64,000 bases of DNA from Zea mays (GCF_902167145.1 NC_050102.1:10106850-10170849); one strand, 5' to 3'. Positions 24,001 to 36,800 are shown, counted from the first letter of the stretch. Translations and numbers: made by a program. Notes: generated by a model from the sequence alone, not told the origin.

Positions 24001-24449
24001 GCTACCCTGCAGTTTATCACCATGGCGTCTGCGTGTGGAGCGCTACGCAAGTCAACGTCCCTAGCATCGAAAGTGAGCAGTACGTGGGACCACTTTGTTT
24101 GCACCACTGGGCCAGTGAGAGCGACATGGTTCACACTCCGATAGTGGTATCGTTTCTGCCACTTTGTGTTGAAGTCCACACTGGATCCCCCAGTGATCAT
24201 GTGGATGACTCCACGATATGGTGGCTCAGCGAAGTCTTCTTGTTTGGGTGCTTGTGGTGGGTGGTTGTGTTGTAGAGGATTTGGGTGATGCAGAGGCGGT
24301 GGTGGTAGAATCTGCACCTCTTGATGGTGCTGGTAAGCATGTTTGGGTGGATGCTGGATTTGTTCGTTGTGGTAGGGTTGTTGGTGGTGGTAAGTGTGCG
24401 CGACGACCCACTGGTTGTCGGCTGGTTGAGCTCTGGATATTCAGTCCTT

Positions 24450-25900
24450 GGTTGCCTTGGTCTCTGGACAGTCCCTTGTTGGATGCGTGCAGTCTTCGCC
24501 GTGAAACAAGCAATAGAACCTTCGCGGCTGTTGTGTCCATCCCCGACCTCTTCTTCTTGCGTCGTTGCCGCGACCTTGGGTGGGGTATTCCTGACGATGG
24601 GTGGGCTCTCTGGCAGGGTGTTGAGTGGCTATGGTGTGCACCTGTTGATGATTGCGATTGTCCCTGCCGGAGTCTGGCTGCGCCAGTCTGGTCCAGGTCC
24701 TGCTGGACTGCGGAGGGTCCTTGGGCTTCCTCTAAGATTCAACCTTGCGTTGATGGAGCCCCTCAGACCTGACATACTTCTCAAATAGTTGGTATAGCTC
24801 CTATAGGTTCTTGGGTGGGTCCCTGATGCAATGACTGTATAGGACGCCTGCCCGAAGACCACTGATGGCGTAGTGGATCGCTATGTGGTCGTCAACTGAT
24901 GGCAGCTGCGATTTGAGCGTCAGGAATTTCCTATATTATTTGCGAAGGGTTTCCTTCTCTTGTTGCTTGCAGAGGGATAGCTTGCCAAGGCGTCTGTGTC
25001 AGGTCAGTACCCTTGGAAGTTGAGCAGGAATTTGTCACGAAGGCCTTTCTAGGACTCGATGGACAGTGGCGGTAGCCTGGTGTACCAAGTCAAGGCAGGG
25101 CCTTCGAGGGCGATGATGAAGGACTTGGCCATAGTGGCATCGTCTCCTCCGGACGATGCGACAACTACCTGGTAGCTCATGATGTATTGAGCTGGGTCAG
25201 TGCTGCCATTGTATTTGGGGTAGGTGTCGACCCTGAAGTTGGTAGGCCAGGGGGACGCTTGGAGCTGCGGAGCTAGAGAACTTCGCTCGTCGAGATAGTT
25301 GACCCCTAGAAAGTGGCAGCTGGTGGAATGAAAGGGTCGTGCTGTGACTGGAATGGGTCTCCGGCTTGAATGTGTTGCTGGAGAGGCACTGGTAGTTTGA
25401 GGGGTCCGCGCTGCAGGTTGTATAAGCCTTCTCCTTGAATGAGCACGATCTCTTGCTCTGGCTCCCGAGCTCTTTGCTCCTCATCTTGTATCATCTGGCG
25501 CACTTTGGCTTGCATGGTGATTCGTTGGCGCTTGGCTTCGAGGATTTCCTTCTGCTTCCACAGGTGATTGTTTTTTGATGCGTAAAGCTCATAGCTTTAG
25601 CTGGTCTTTGGCTGAGATGCCGTTGACTTCTCCTTCCTCTATGGTGTCTTCGCCCTCTTGTGGAGCGAAGCCTGGCGGTGGTGCTTGGGGTGCGCCCTCA
25701 GAACTGCAGGTGCGCATAGTGCCGTCAGGGGTGGGGTGATCCTGGCACTGTCTCTTGCTATTGACAACGTCATCTTCAAAGGCCTCTTAGGGGGAGGTGG
25801 TGTCCACAAGGACTTTGCCTTTCTTCTCCGCCAGGAGTGCTGCCTTTGCCGCGTCGTTGATGGATGCAGTGACCTTGGACGTTGCTCTCTTGGGAGCCAT
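24450..25900 (-). pseudogene. Tat-lineage gag
   Basis: The start is placed at the ATG at 25900 (MAPKRATSKVTAS), 40 bp inside the 5' LTR boundary. Further on are MIQDEEQRAREPEQE, the core gag motif ALEGPALTWYTRLPP, and a C-terminal zinc-knuckle-like FHGEDCTHPTRDC. Several stops break the frame. A second copy of the same N-terminus lies beside the LTR fragment at 51969-52146, so that fragment belongs to the same family. Confidence 0.72.
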
Positions 25901-25939
25901 CATGAGTTGTTTCTCGTCGCACGAATGGTGGGCACCAAA

Positions 25940-26460
25940 TGTTGGAACCTGCCCTCCAAGACAGGTTGATCCAACGGGAAATTAGAGAGAGAGTTTGCAA
26001 AGTTTAACACGGGATGCCAAAAGCCTCATTGATCTCTCTGTGCCTGGGCACAGTACAGGGGTATTTATAGGTACTCGAGGGGCCGCTTGTCCCTGTTAAA
26101 GACATTTAGACCCTCGAGCACCTGGTTTATCCCTAGAATATTCCCACGAGGGGAGGTTACCGACAGTCATTACAGTAAACTTTATTACAGACACGGCCCT
26201 AATCACGCATGTCCACGCGGGGCCCAACTCTGTGGGCCAAACCGCACATGGGCCTCTCTTGGTGGTGAGGGAGTGGGAGGTCTCGTAGACTTCGGTGGGG
26301 CCTTTGACTTGTCTCGTGTGAGCGAAGGGGGTCGAACAGGCCTCCATCTGGTTAGCGCCCTTGGCCTGTCCTGGCGGGTTCTGTGGATCCAGCCTTCGCC
26401 TGTGCAAGGCGAGGACGAAGTCGTCGAGCGAAGGGTGGCGTGTTCGCCTTCATCCCAACA
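25940..26460 (-). repeat. 5' LTR of the Tat-lineage element (521 bp) with TATA box
   Basis: Plus-strand ends are TGTTGG at 25940 and CCAACA at 26460. A TATA box reads CTATAAATAC on the minus strand (plus 26061-26070). The primer-binding region TGGTGCCCACC follows the LTR on the minus strand. A diverged relative with the same ends and TATA position lies at 52147-52615. Confidence 0.88.
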
Positions 26461-29084
26461 TTCTCTTTCAGTGCTTCAAAGGCATCTTGGCACTTCTGGG
26501 TCCACTTGAACTCAACTTTGTTAGCTAACAGGGTTGTCATGGGTCTCACAATCTTCGAAACCCCTTCAATGAATCACCGATAACATCTGACCATTCCAAA
26601 GAAGCTCTTGATTCCTTGAACTTCTGTTGGCGCTTTCGAGTTTAGAATGTCTGCCACTTTCTTCGTATCCATAGCTAATCAATCTCTGTTTATAATGTGA
26701 CCCAAGAACAGGACTTCATCAATTCAGAACTCACACTTGCTCAAATTTGTATACAACTGGTGCTCTCGCAATCTCTGTAATACCATCTTCAGATGATATA
26801 CATGCTCTTCCTTATTTTGAATATATGAGAATGTCATCAATGAATACCACCACAAACTTGTCGAGATAATCCATAAACACACTGTTCATCAGATTCATGA
26901 AGAAGGCTGGGATATTCGTCAGGCCAAAAGACATAACTGTGTAATCATACAGCCCATACTTGGTAATAAATGCCGTCTTCAGGATGTCCAAAGGTCAGAT
27001 TCTGAGCTGATGATAACCTGACCTCATATCTATCTTTGAGAACACACTGGCTCCTCTCAGCTAGTCAAACAGATCTTCTATTCTGGGCAGAGGGTACTTG
27101 TTCTTGATTGTGACTTCATTTAGAGCTTGGTAATCGATGCACATCCTCCTGGTGCCATCTTTCTTTTCCATGAACAGGACAAGAGCAGCCCAAGGTGAGG
27201 TACTTGGTCTGATGTAACCTTTCTCTTACAACCCATCTATCTGCTTTTTGAGCTCGACCAATTCTAGTCCAGATACCCTGTAGGCTCTTTTAGAAATAGG
27301 GGCGGTGCCGAGAATAAGCTCTATGGCAAACTCAACTTTCCGCTCAGGTGGCATACCTGGTAGATCTTTAGGGAACACATCCAGAAATTTTGACACAACC
27401 TTGATAGCCTCGAGTGTATCGACCTCTTTGCTATCAATAGTCATCTGGTGACAACCTCCTTTCTTTGGCTTGGGTGAGACTAGCTCAGTCTCCACTTCTC
27501 CTAGTGGGGACACCAACTTCACTATCCTCTTATCACAGCTGATAACTGCTTGGTATTTATCTAGCCAATTTATCCTAGGACAACATATATTCCCTGAGTA
27601 CCCACCACTATTAGGTTAGCGGGGAACTCTATACCCTTATTTCCACACTTACATTCAAGCATATTTTATCGGTTCAGACTTTTCCACATATATTCCCTGA
27701 GTCAATTTGAATTGGTCTTGTCATGGTGGTTATTGGGAGATTATGCACTTCTACCCATGATGTAGTAATGAATGAATGTGTTGCTCCAGTATCAAATAAC
27801 ACTTCTGCAAGATGGGATTCGACTGTGAACGTACCTGCTACCATGCCTGGTGTTTCCTGGACTGCTTCAGCCTCCAGATGGTTTAGCCTACCATGGTTGT
27901 AGCGCGTCTGAACACGATTGCTTGCCCCTTGATGAGGTATATTCTGCCTTGCTGGGGCATTAGGGGCCGACTGCTGCTGAGCTGCCTTCTTTGGACAATG
28001 CATCGCCTAATGGCCCTGCTCTCCACAATGGAAGCATCCTCTGCCTCCTCCTTGCACTGGGGCTGCTTGACTGCTCTGGTTGGTTGCTGGGGCAGGAAGA
28101 TGAGGTGACTGATTATTCTGTCTCTGGAACTAACTTCCTCCTAGCTAGCTGTTCTAGCGATACTGCTGCTGATCCTGAGGGTACTGCCTCTAGAACTGCT
28201 ACTGAGGAGGGCGCTAGTTCTGCTGTTGATATCCCTGAGGGTGACTCTGCTTGAACTGCTGAGGTGGATTACCTGAGAAATGGGGGCTATTGTTGCTCCC
28301 AGGTTGAGGTCCACCAATCTTACGCTTTCGATCCTCCATCTCCTTGCACTTCTTCTCAGTCATGATTGCTCTGTCGATCAGGTGCTGAAAGGTGGGGAAG
28401 GTATGATTCATCAGCTAATAGTACAGGGGATTGACCAAGTCTCTCAAGAAACGGTACTGCCTCTTGGCATCTGTGTTGACATCTTCAGAAGCATAGCGGG
28501 ACAACTGCAGAAATCTATCTATATACTCACTCACTGACATGAGTCCTTGCTTTAGTGCTAGAAACTCCTCTTGCTTCACTATCATCAGACCTGCTGGAAC
28601 ATGACATCAACGAAAGTTATCTCTGAATTCCTCCCAAGTAATGGCTTCGGGGTCGACGTGGGTGGCGAGATAAGACTCTCACCAGGACTGAGCTGCTCCC
28701 CTCAACAGATGGGGACCATATAAAACCTTCTCTCTGTCGTTGCACTGAGCGATGTGCAACTCACACTGTACTGTACGCAGCCAATCCTCGACATCCATGG
28801 GTTCAGCAGAGTGACCGAACACAGGGGGATGACCTCTCGTGAATTCTGCATGCTTATCTCTTGGTATCAGCACTTGCAGTTGAGGTTGGGGCTACTTGTT
28901 GTTGCACTAGTTGCATGGCTGCCAGAGTCTGACCAATCGCTTGGACTTCCTGAGTCTACATCAGAAACATCTACTCTATTATCATTGGGGGTGGTGGTGG
29001 CAACTGCTGCTAGGGTGCCTCATCCTGCGGTGCCTGCTGCTCTTGCTGAGCACGCCTCTCTCCTCTGCGCCTTTGGTCTGACAT
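26461..29084 (-). pseudogene. Gag-protease-reverse transcriptase of the minus-strand Tekay-like element
   Basis: Gag starts at 29084 (MSDQRRRGERRAQQ). It continues with HPPVFGHSAEPMDVEDWLRT, a Gln-rich linker (YQQQ, PQQFKQ) and a zinc knuckle damaged near MHCPKKA. Protease is seen as VLFDTGATHSFIT at about 27830. Reverse transcriptase starts with VFPKDLPGMPPERKVEF (27350) and carries [10 protein letters not shown] at about 26850-26830. The last readable part is QDAFEALKEN, where the Tat LTR begins at 26460. The frame is interrupted many times, and the protein is not functional. Confidence 0.82.
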
Positions 29085-29518
29085 CTCTGGAAGGCAATCA
29101 CACATCAGAATTGATCTTGCAAATCTTGCAGCATAAGAAAAGGGTAAAGAGTTCTCCACAACACTGAACAAACAAGCATCTTCACTGACTCCCAACACAG
29201 ACAAACACAACTTCTCAGATAAAAAGGAAAGTAGAGATAAAAAGGCTCCCCAACTAAATAACTAATTTCATTAACATTAATAGCTAATCCAAAATACAAT
29301 GGGGTACCCACACTCTGGCGACAGTCATTATAAAGATCCAAATCCATCATAGTTCATCATGACAAGCATAAAAACATAGGATAAGCGAACTATCCTGACT
29401 AACTAAGACTGACTAAGACTAGAACTCCCATTTTAAGCTTTAATTACAAAATTCAACACTGACGATCTATGGTTGTAAATTTATTCGGGTCCTGCAGTCA
29501 GGGTTGCCACAGACATGG

Positions 29519-30388
29519 TGATAGTAGACGTGGCCTGATCTTCCATGAGATACGATAACTTGATTGAGTGGAGATCTCGACGTTGATGATCTAAGGCTCC
29601 GAGCGAACGGTTCCTCGCAATCACTACACCATGGCTCTGTTGGTTATCACCCATGACACATGAATGACCTCACCACAAAGGCTTATCCCTGCAAGCGCCA
29701 TCAAGAACACAAGCAAGAACAGGAAAGAAACGCAACCAAAATTGTATTGATTACAGGATGGGGTCTCACAAACCGATGACGGCGACACTGTTCGATGACA
29801 GAATTGATCTAAGCAAAACCCAAAACCAAATGTGGCGGCGGCTACTGAATAAATAGAGTATTAGGGCGTGCGTGACCCCTAGACTCGCCCCTAATGGGCT
29901 TCGACGCGATACACGACCCAACGGCCCAACAGACGGTGTCGCAGCACCAAAACAGAATCTGAACGCTGAATTGTTTCGATGATTCCCATTGACTCCGGAT
30001 GAATTTTAAGGTGGAGCCAGTTGGGTTGGTTAGATAATCTCCTTATCTTTCCAACCATATCAAGTCCATCGTAATCGGAGTCCGGATGCATCCTGTGCGT
30101 CCATTTTAGTGCAGACTGGTCCTGGAACCCGAGATGGAGTCGCAGCCGAGTCGGACTTGATCTCCTTCCTGTTGTGGCCGCCCTTGCTGCTCCTCCTCAA
30201 CACCTTGGCCTTTCCCAAGTCCTTGCTGGTCCTCTCCAAGGTACCTAATCATCAAAACATCCATGGCCCCAAGTGTAAGCTCTAAAACACAATTGACTAG
30301 GGTAGAACGTACCTGGAGATTTTGCTGTCGTGCACGAGATCGTGTTATCGGTCCATTCATTGTATGTATAGAAGTGATGTCCTCACCA
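29519..30388 (-). repeat. 3' LTR of the deleted chromovirus (870 bp)
   Basis: It begins TGATAGTAGACG on the plus strand, right after the CATGG duplication, and ends CCTCACCA against the polypurine tract. It carries the last part of the pol reading frame, down to 30106. Confidence 0.9.
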
Positions 30389-31123
30389 TCCTCCTCCTCT
30401 TGAATTGGAGTTGTCCTCGACTCGATCTCATCTTCGTCACCCATATATGGCTTCAAATCTGAAATGTTAAAGGTGGAACTAACCCGAAAATCTGGAGGCA
30501 ACTCTGGTGGTAATCTAGGGGGTATCTCAGAGGGAAACACATCCATATACTCTTGCAAAAGGTTAGCAATAGCCGGTGGCAAAGCAATAGACGTATCATC
30601 AATGGAATAGAAAACATTTTTGCACACTAAGGCATAGCAAAGTCCAACAGAGGCATGTAACTCATCAAGATCAGATTTAGTGGCTAGCAAAGTAGGAGTT
30701 TTTAACTTAATAGGTTGCTGATTTTCAGAGCTCAAAACACCTTTTTGCTTAGCATTAGTCTTTTTCTCATGTTCAAAGTGGACCATTTCAGTGGGAGTCA
30801 TAGGAAGCAATACAATTAGATCTACCATGGTGAATAGCATCAGTATCAAACTCCCAAGGACGTCCCAGTAAAAGAGAGCAAGCATCCATACTCACCACAT
30901 CGAAATCAGCAAAGTCATGGTAAGAGCCAATGGAAAAATGCACCCTTGCTGTTTTTGTTACCTTGAACTTACCACTGTTGTTAAACCATTGAATGTGATA
31001 AGGGTGGGGATGCTGTCGTGTGGTCAAGCCAAGCTTCTTGACCACCTCAACGTTCACCAAGTTGTTGCAGCTACCACCGTCAATGATGGTATGTACACGG
31101 CAGTCCTTGACGACGAGGAACAT
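30106..31123 (-). pseudogene. Protease fused to integrase C-terminus by deletion, frame entering the 3' LTR
   Basis: Protease-like sequence (VHTIIDGGSCNNLVNVEVV, ACSLLLGRPWEFD) at 31123-30800 is followed, after a frameshift, by the pre-reverse-transcriptase linker (EYMDVFPSEIPPRLPP). This joins directly to the integrase tail (PPDFRVSSTFNISDLKPYM, ESRTTPIQEEEDGEDI). Reverse transcriptase, RNase H and the integrase core are gone. The joint lies in a repeated Leu-Pro-Pro coding run, suggesting short-homology deletion. Past the polypurine tract, which encodes EEEDG, the frame continues about 280 bp inside the LTR (GPITRSRARQQ) and stops at 30106. No activity is expected. Confidence 0.82.
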
Positions 31124-31354
31124 GTTGAAGAGGTTGTGGCACTATCTGTTGTCGTCGTCACTAGCCGTGGCACTCAAAGCTCGTTGCACAATCAAGGCCT
31201 TATAGGTCTCGGTCGTTGTTGTACAAAGAACCTCTTCATCACCATCATAAGTCTCTGCAATGTTAGCTCCAACAGTATCTTAATCTTCCACATCAGAAGC
31301 ACTAACATACCCACCATCACCAGTAGCAATGTATGCCTGTTTGCTGGGGCAATC

Positions 31355-32492
31355 TCACTGAATATGGCTAAGTCCTTGGCAGCGGTGGCAATTGATCTCG
31401 GAGGAGCGGCCTGTGGAAGAGGTGGTTGTAGCAGGTTTTGCTGCAACACCCGAAGGCACCAATGACTTGCTGTTGTCGTGTCCCTGTGATGCCGAAGGTG
31501 CAGTGCTGCGTGTGCCGCTGGTGGAGGAAGATTTGGACGTCCATACGCCCGAAGGGGATGATGCCTTGGCTGGCGCCGGTGGCTGGTGTGGCGCGAAAGT
31601 GCTGCTCCTCCGCTGTTGATGACCCTGCAATTCTTTTTCTGCCAACATAGAAAGATGGAACAAGCGTTGTATAGAATGATATTCTTTATAATCAACAATA
31701 TCCTGAATCTCCCGCCTCAATCCCCCATAAAACCTAACCATTTGATCCTCCGGATCCTCAACTACCCCACATCATAGCATACCTTTCTGAAGCTCTTGGT
31801 AGTATTCCTGTACCGACATGTCTCCCTAATCTATGTGTTGCAATTTTTTTTGAAGATCACGTCTATAAGAAGGGGGAACAAAGCGAGCTCGCATCTCCTC
31901 TTTTAACGCATTCCATGTTTGTGGTGCAGCACTTGTGTTAACAAGTTCATTCCACCAAATGATAGCAAAATCTCTAAATTCACTAGTGGCTTGTCTAACC
32001 CTATGCTGCTCAGAAACAAGATGGGAATTAAATTTTTGTTCTACCATCATCTCCCAGTCTAAGTAAGCTTCAGCATCATAAGAATCCATGAATGGTGGAA
32101 TAGAGAACTTAATCTTAGCAAATGGATCATGGTCTGGTTCAGGATTATGATGACAACGTCTACCATTACCTCCCATACCTTGTCGATTACATGCGAGGCG
32201 TTGTCGCAGCGGTGCATAAACATCGTCGTCATCATCGTCGTCGTCCACAGGAGAGTGAGCTGGGGCTGGAGTTGGTGGTGGAGGACGAGCCTCCAGTACG
32301 TCCATGCGTGTAACAAGTTCAGCAACTCGTCGATCAAGCTGCTCATAGGATGTCGCCGCAGAGTCCTGGTATTTTTTTAAAAGCTTCAGTCATCACGCGC
32401 ATCATCTCCTTCAATTCCAGCTGAGAGACACACTCATCGTCGTTAAGCTTAAGCCCCTTGTCCTTATCCATTTGATTCTTTGGTCCTGTCAT
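31355..32492 (-). pseudogene. Gag of the deleted chromovirus
   Basis: The start is the ATG at 32492 (MTGPKNQMDKDKG). A 1-nt shift in an A-run near 32371-32378 separates the N-terminus from MDVLEARPPPPTP, an eight-residue Asp run and the gag core (AYLDWEMMVEQKF, FAIIWWNEL). A stop after KKLQHID (31826) precedes MVRFYGGLRREIQDI and a zinc-knuckle start CHRCQGLSH. A functional gag could not be made. Confidence 0.82.
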
Positions 32493-33316
32493 TGTTAGCA
32501 CAAAACAGAGACAAAAAGGTAACAAACAATGTGAACCCTACAACTATCTCTCAGGGTGGTGGTGGTAGAATATAAATTATAAAGCGTCTTACCCCGCTCT
32601 TACAACGTTCTTACCAGCACTGCAGGTGGCAAACAGTGACCGATGTGACTGTCCAACGAGCGTGGGTGTGATTGCAAAGGAGTACCTGTTCTGCTCGAGA
32701 GAAAGCTGGAGTTCTAGGAAGGTTGACTAAATATATATATGTGGCACACAAGTCAGTAATAGATAGCAATGCTGAACAAGCGTTCCAAGTACTCGTCCTA
32801 GTTGTTGGCCTAGAAAATGTAATAGAATAGTTGGACCAAGGCACAAGAAAGGAGGTACAAGTATATGGATGCAGCAAGAAAACAGGCTTGGGGCAAAATA
32901 ATCATAGAGGTGCACAGAACACTGGCGTTTCTGGTTATGTGCTACCCTTCTTTTTTTTGCGATTTTTTTTCAAATATATTTTTTATATTTTTCTATTTTG
33001 CAGCAGCACATAAGAAGATAACACACCAAGTTTTAGATTTTTTTGTGCAATGACGCGTCCTCTGGAATTTCTGCAAGTTTGCCCTAAAATCAGAATAAAT
33101 GTTTGGAAAATGAGAAGTCCTATTTCCAAGCCGAATTTAGGAATTTTAAAAATAGCGAATCCGGCAAAGCTGCAAAGAATCAGATGCGAAATTTAATTCT
33201 GTGTGATTTGAAAAAATGGGCCCGATTCGAGTTCCGAGGCGAAAGTTACGGCTGTTTTAAGTTTGGACTCCGGATCAGGGTTTCTGGCGAGGTGTTGGAA
33301 GGGTGGGGGGGTTCAG

Positions 33317-33558
33317 TTTTGTGGATAGGGTCGGTTTTAGAGATAGGATCTATTTTGTGGATAGGGTCGGTTGTAGAGATAGGATCTATTTTGTGGATAG
33401 GGTCGGTTTTAGAGATAGGATTTGTTTTGTGGATATGGTCGATTTTAGACATAGGATTTGTTTTGTGGATAAGGTCGGTTTTAGAGATAGGATATGTTTT
33501 GTGGATATGGTCGGTTTTAGAGATAAGATCTGTTTTATAGATAGGGTCGGTTTTGTAG
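33317..33558 (-). repeat. 36-bp tandem array in the chromovirus 5' untranslated region
   Basis: Seven units start at 33317, 33353, 33389, 33425, 33461, 33497 and 33533, each TTTTGTGGATAGGGTCGG plus a variable GAGATAGGAT half. The period is exactly 36 bp. Each unit is itself two related halves (GGATAGGG and GAGATAGGAT). It lies between the primer-binding site and gag. The open frames over it on both strands (Arg/Asp/Val-rich repeats) are products of the repeat, not genes. Confidence 0.92.
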
Positions 33559-33796
33559 TATGGAAGCGGATGGACAGAATCAAACTGAACCAAAACAAAT
33601 CTAAACCATCAACCAAACTCAACCTAGAACATGAACTCAGAACTGCGGACTCTAAAACTGAATTGTGCAAAGGCTAAGGCGATGGTTTTAGGTCGGAATA
33701 AACTGTTCGTAATTATATTTTTTTGACTTTTGTGGACTATGGGACGAAACAAAACTAATCTAAAGGTAGGATTATACCTCACGCGTAACCTAGAAA

Positions 33797-33806
33797 TCTG
33801 ATACCA
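33797..33806 (-). other. Primer-binding site of the deleted chromovirus
   Basis: TCTGATACCA on the plus strand (TGGTATCAGA on the sense strand), two bases from the 5' LTR end at 33809. It matches the initiator methionine tRNA and fixes the LTR border. Confidence 0.85.
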
Positions 33807-33808
33807 AT

Positions 33809-36800
33809 TGATAGTAGACGCGGCCCAATCTTCTGTGAGATACGATAACTTGATTGAGTGGAGATCTCGACGTTGATGATCCAAGGCTCCAAGCGAACGA
33901 TTCCTCGCAATCACTACACCACGGCTCCATTGGTTATCACCTGTGACACACGAATGACCTCGCCATGAAGGCTTATCCCTGCAAGCGCAATCAAGAACAC
34001 AAGCAAGAACATGAAAGAAACACAACCAAAATTGTATTGATTACGGGATGGGATCTCATAAACCGATGACGACGACACTGTTCGATGACAGAATTGATCT
34101 AAGCAAAACCCAAAACCTAATATGGCGGCGGCTGCTGAATAAATAGAGTATTAGGGTGTGGGTGACCCCTGGACTCGCCCCTAATGGGCTTCGACGCGAT
34201 ACACGGCCCAACGGCCCAACAGACGGTGTCGCAGCACCAAAATAGAATCTGAATGCTGAATTGTTTCGACGATTCCCGTTGACTCCGGATGAATTTTAAG
34301 GTGGAACCAGTTGGGTTGGTTAGATAATCTCCTTATCTTTCCAACCATATCAAGTTCGTCACAATCGGAGTCTGGATGCACCGTGGGCGTCCATTTTAGT
34401 GCAGACTAGTCCTGGAACCCGAGATGGAGTCGCAGCCGAGTCGGACTTGATCTCCTTCCTGTTGTGGCCGCCTTTGCTGCTCCTCCTCAACACCTTGGCC
34501 TTTCCCAATGTAATACTTAAGGTTGTATACAAAGAATAATAGAGAGATCTCCTCAACTTTATGTGCCTCATTTGCATCTTAAAAAGAGCATACACAAAAT
34601 TTAGAGATTAATTCAAACAAATGATAAAAAAATTGCATCATGTTGGAGTTTATATGTTTGTGAATTAAATAAAATAATAATGTTAATGATAATAAGATAG
34701 TAATTACTAGAATTTGAATTAAACCCTAAATCTGAAAATAGGGTTTTGAAAATGGAAGAAGGGAAATGATAGAAAAATATGAATAATATAATTATATTTA
34801 TTGGTATTTCTGAACTTCACAAAGGTAATAAGAGAATGATTTGGGTACAAGTCTGAATTCAAAAATTTGAAGTTCAAATTTAACTTAGAAATAGAGTAAA
34901 GAAAAGAAAGGGTAAAAGAAAAAGAGAAAAAGAAAGGGAGCAGCATGGGCCGCGGAACACCAATTCGGCCCACTACAACTTCCACCCCGCGCGGCCCATT
35001 AACCAAACGGACGTGCTGACGAGTGGGTCCCTCCGAACGGCCTCTCGCGTGCTCGCTACTGCGATCGTTTGCTGGCGCGTGGACCCGGGACCGCGCCCCC
35101 GTTTCTCCACCACTGACCGGTAGGCCCCTGTAGTCAGCGCCATCTTCAATAGAACCTCCGCGCATGGCGGGCGACCGTAGCTTCCGCGCCGGCGGTTGCA
35201 GAGCTGGCGGGCACAAGACCGGCCGGGGATTGGGGCCATAAGTGTTCCCTTGACCATGCTCCCCTCATATTCCACTTCATCTGCGTCCACTGCGCCATCT
35301 TTAACAGCCGCGCTGCCGTGTTCCGCACAAGGAACACCCACCGCCGTTGATTGCTGCCGGTAGCACAACCCAGGCCCTAAGCTGGTCCTCCGTGGATTGA
35401 TCTGCCCGCAAAGAAGCCATACGTTGGCGCAATTTGGAGGTGGTGCACTGGGTGTCCGGGAATTCTTCACCGAATTCGGTGAAGCCGCCGTGCTCGGGCG
35501 CGTTTGTAGCCAGGGGGTTCTTCGCCGCGATTAGAGGTAATTGGTGTGCCATTTCCTTCGCGCTTCACTAGTAGGCATGTAGAGTGGTTCAATTTTGGAA
35601 TTGGCGCTCGGAAGGGCTGGAATTGTGATCTCTGGCGATCCCCGCCGCCGTGGGTGGGGGCTGTTTGCGCGGCTCGGGTTGGGTGGAAGGCGAAGCTGGC
35701 GCGACCGTTGGATCCACTGTCGACACACACGATTAGATCTGGGCGGCGTCTTGGCTTCGGGCCCTCGGATCTTGATCCAGTGGCCATTATTCAATACCGG
35801 TTCATATAACACTTGATCTATTTTGAGCCCTAGATTCCTGATCGGATGGCTCAGATTAGAAGTTACCCCTTCGCGGGTACGTTTTATAAAAGAGCCCCTG
35901 CAAATTACAGAAACCAACCCGCCGTCCTCTTACACTGTTCGCAGAGCCTTAGGAATCTTCTGCGCTAGCCCCTGACCTATCCAAAAATTGAGGCCCAGTC
36001 CAGAGTGGATTAAAACTAGAGAAATAATATTAGAAATTCGTTTTTAATACAAAAACAAATCTAGAAACTTGTAAAATGCATAGAAAATTCATTCTAGCTC
36101 CAAATTGAGCCATTCCAATTTCTAAAATTTTGAAATAAGATTCTCTATCATTTAGTGTCTCTGTTTTGACATGAAAACAGTAAGAAAATTAATTTATCAT
36201 TTAATCCTATTTCAAGCACATTAAATCTTAGGAAATTCATAACTTGAAATCTATAACTCCAAATCTAATGATTCCAGTTCCTATGATCTCATTTTAATGT
36301 GTAGATTTTTACTGTATATTTTATTTACATGTTTGATGTGATGTTAATTTATGCTATACTATGTATGTATTGTGTTGATGCGAGTAGATGAGCAAGCCAC
36401 TGTGGATTCTGAGGTTCAGCAAGTAGAAGTAGCTGAGCAGGAGCTCATTGAAGGCAAGTGGTGCCCTTGATCACTTACTTTTTCCCAGCCATGTTCTTAT
36501 TAATTATAATGATATGCATAGGTTAATTTTGATGGGATCCTTTAGGTTACCCCAATTTTGGTTATCTTTATACCTTGTTCACCATCGAAATACTTTTGGG
36601 TAGTACCTGCTATTGCTTTATATGGATTTGGGTATGGAGATATACTATTCATGATGACTCTTTTATGATCTTTTTATTATTACTGTTCATGTTAAGATCA
36701 TTAAATTAATGGGAACATGGAGCGACCACCCAGGAAAACAGTGCTACCACAAGGTTTTAATGGGACGCCCTTGGCTGATTAACTAGGAAAGCTAGTGGAG

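Larger units (their letters stand above)
8224..26460 (-). mobile_element. Tat-lineage Ty3/gypsy retrotransposon (Cinful/Zeon-like), split by three insertions
   Basis: Read right to left: 5' LTR (25940-26460), gag, protease, reverse transcriptase, two RNase H regions, integrase (to 20372), a nested gypsy element (12186-20371), the integrase tail (12185 leftward), an extra sense ORF (11610-8340), then the CACTA. The integrase frame continues across the nested element: LEPKW before it, KGSYIVKTKA after it. A duplicated RNase H and an extra ORF between integrase and the 3' LTR are features described for the Tat lineage. The 3' LTR lies beyond the CACTA, off the window. Many stops and frameshifts show it is defective. 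Its target duplication on the right would be TTCTC (26461-26465); the partner copy is outside. Confidence 0.8.

Noticed and set aside
24033..24788. Plus-strand frames of 155 to 184 codons rich in Trp, Cys and Val
   Set aside because: They are antisense to the Tat gag-pol, whose minus-strand motifs are clear.
33246..33677. Open frames on both strands with repeated Arg-Asp-Val and Lys-Thr-Asp-Pro peptides
   Set aside because: They are the translation of a 36-bp tandem repeat, whose length is a multiple of three, so all frames stay open.
34719..35920. Several minus- and plus-strand frames up to 165 codons
   Set aside because: They lie in the GC-rich part of a solo LTR, with low-complexity products and no recognisable motif.
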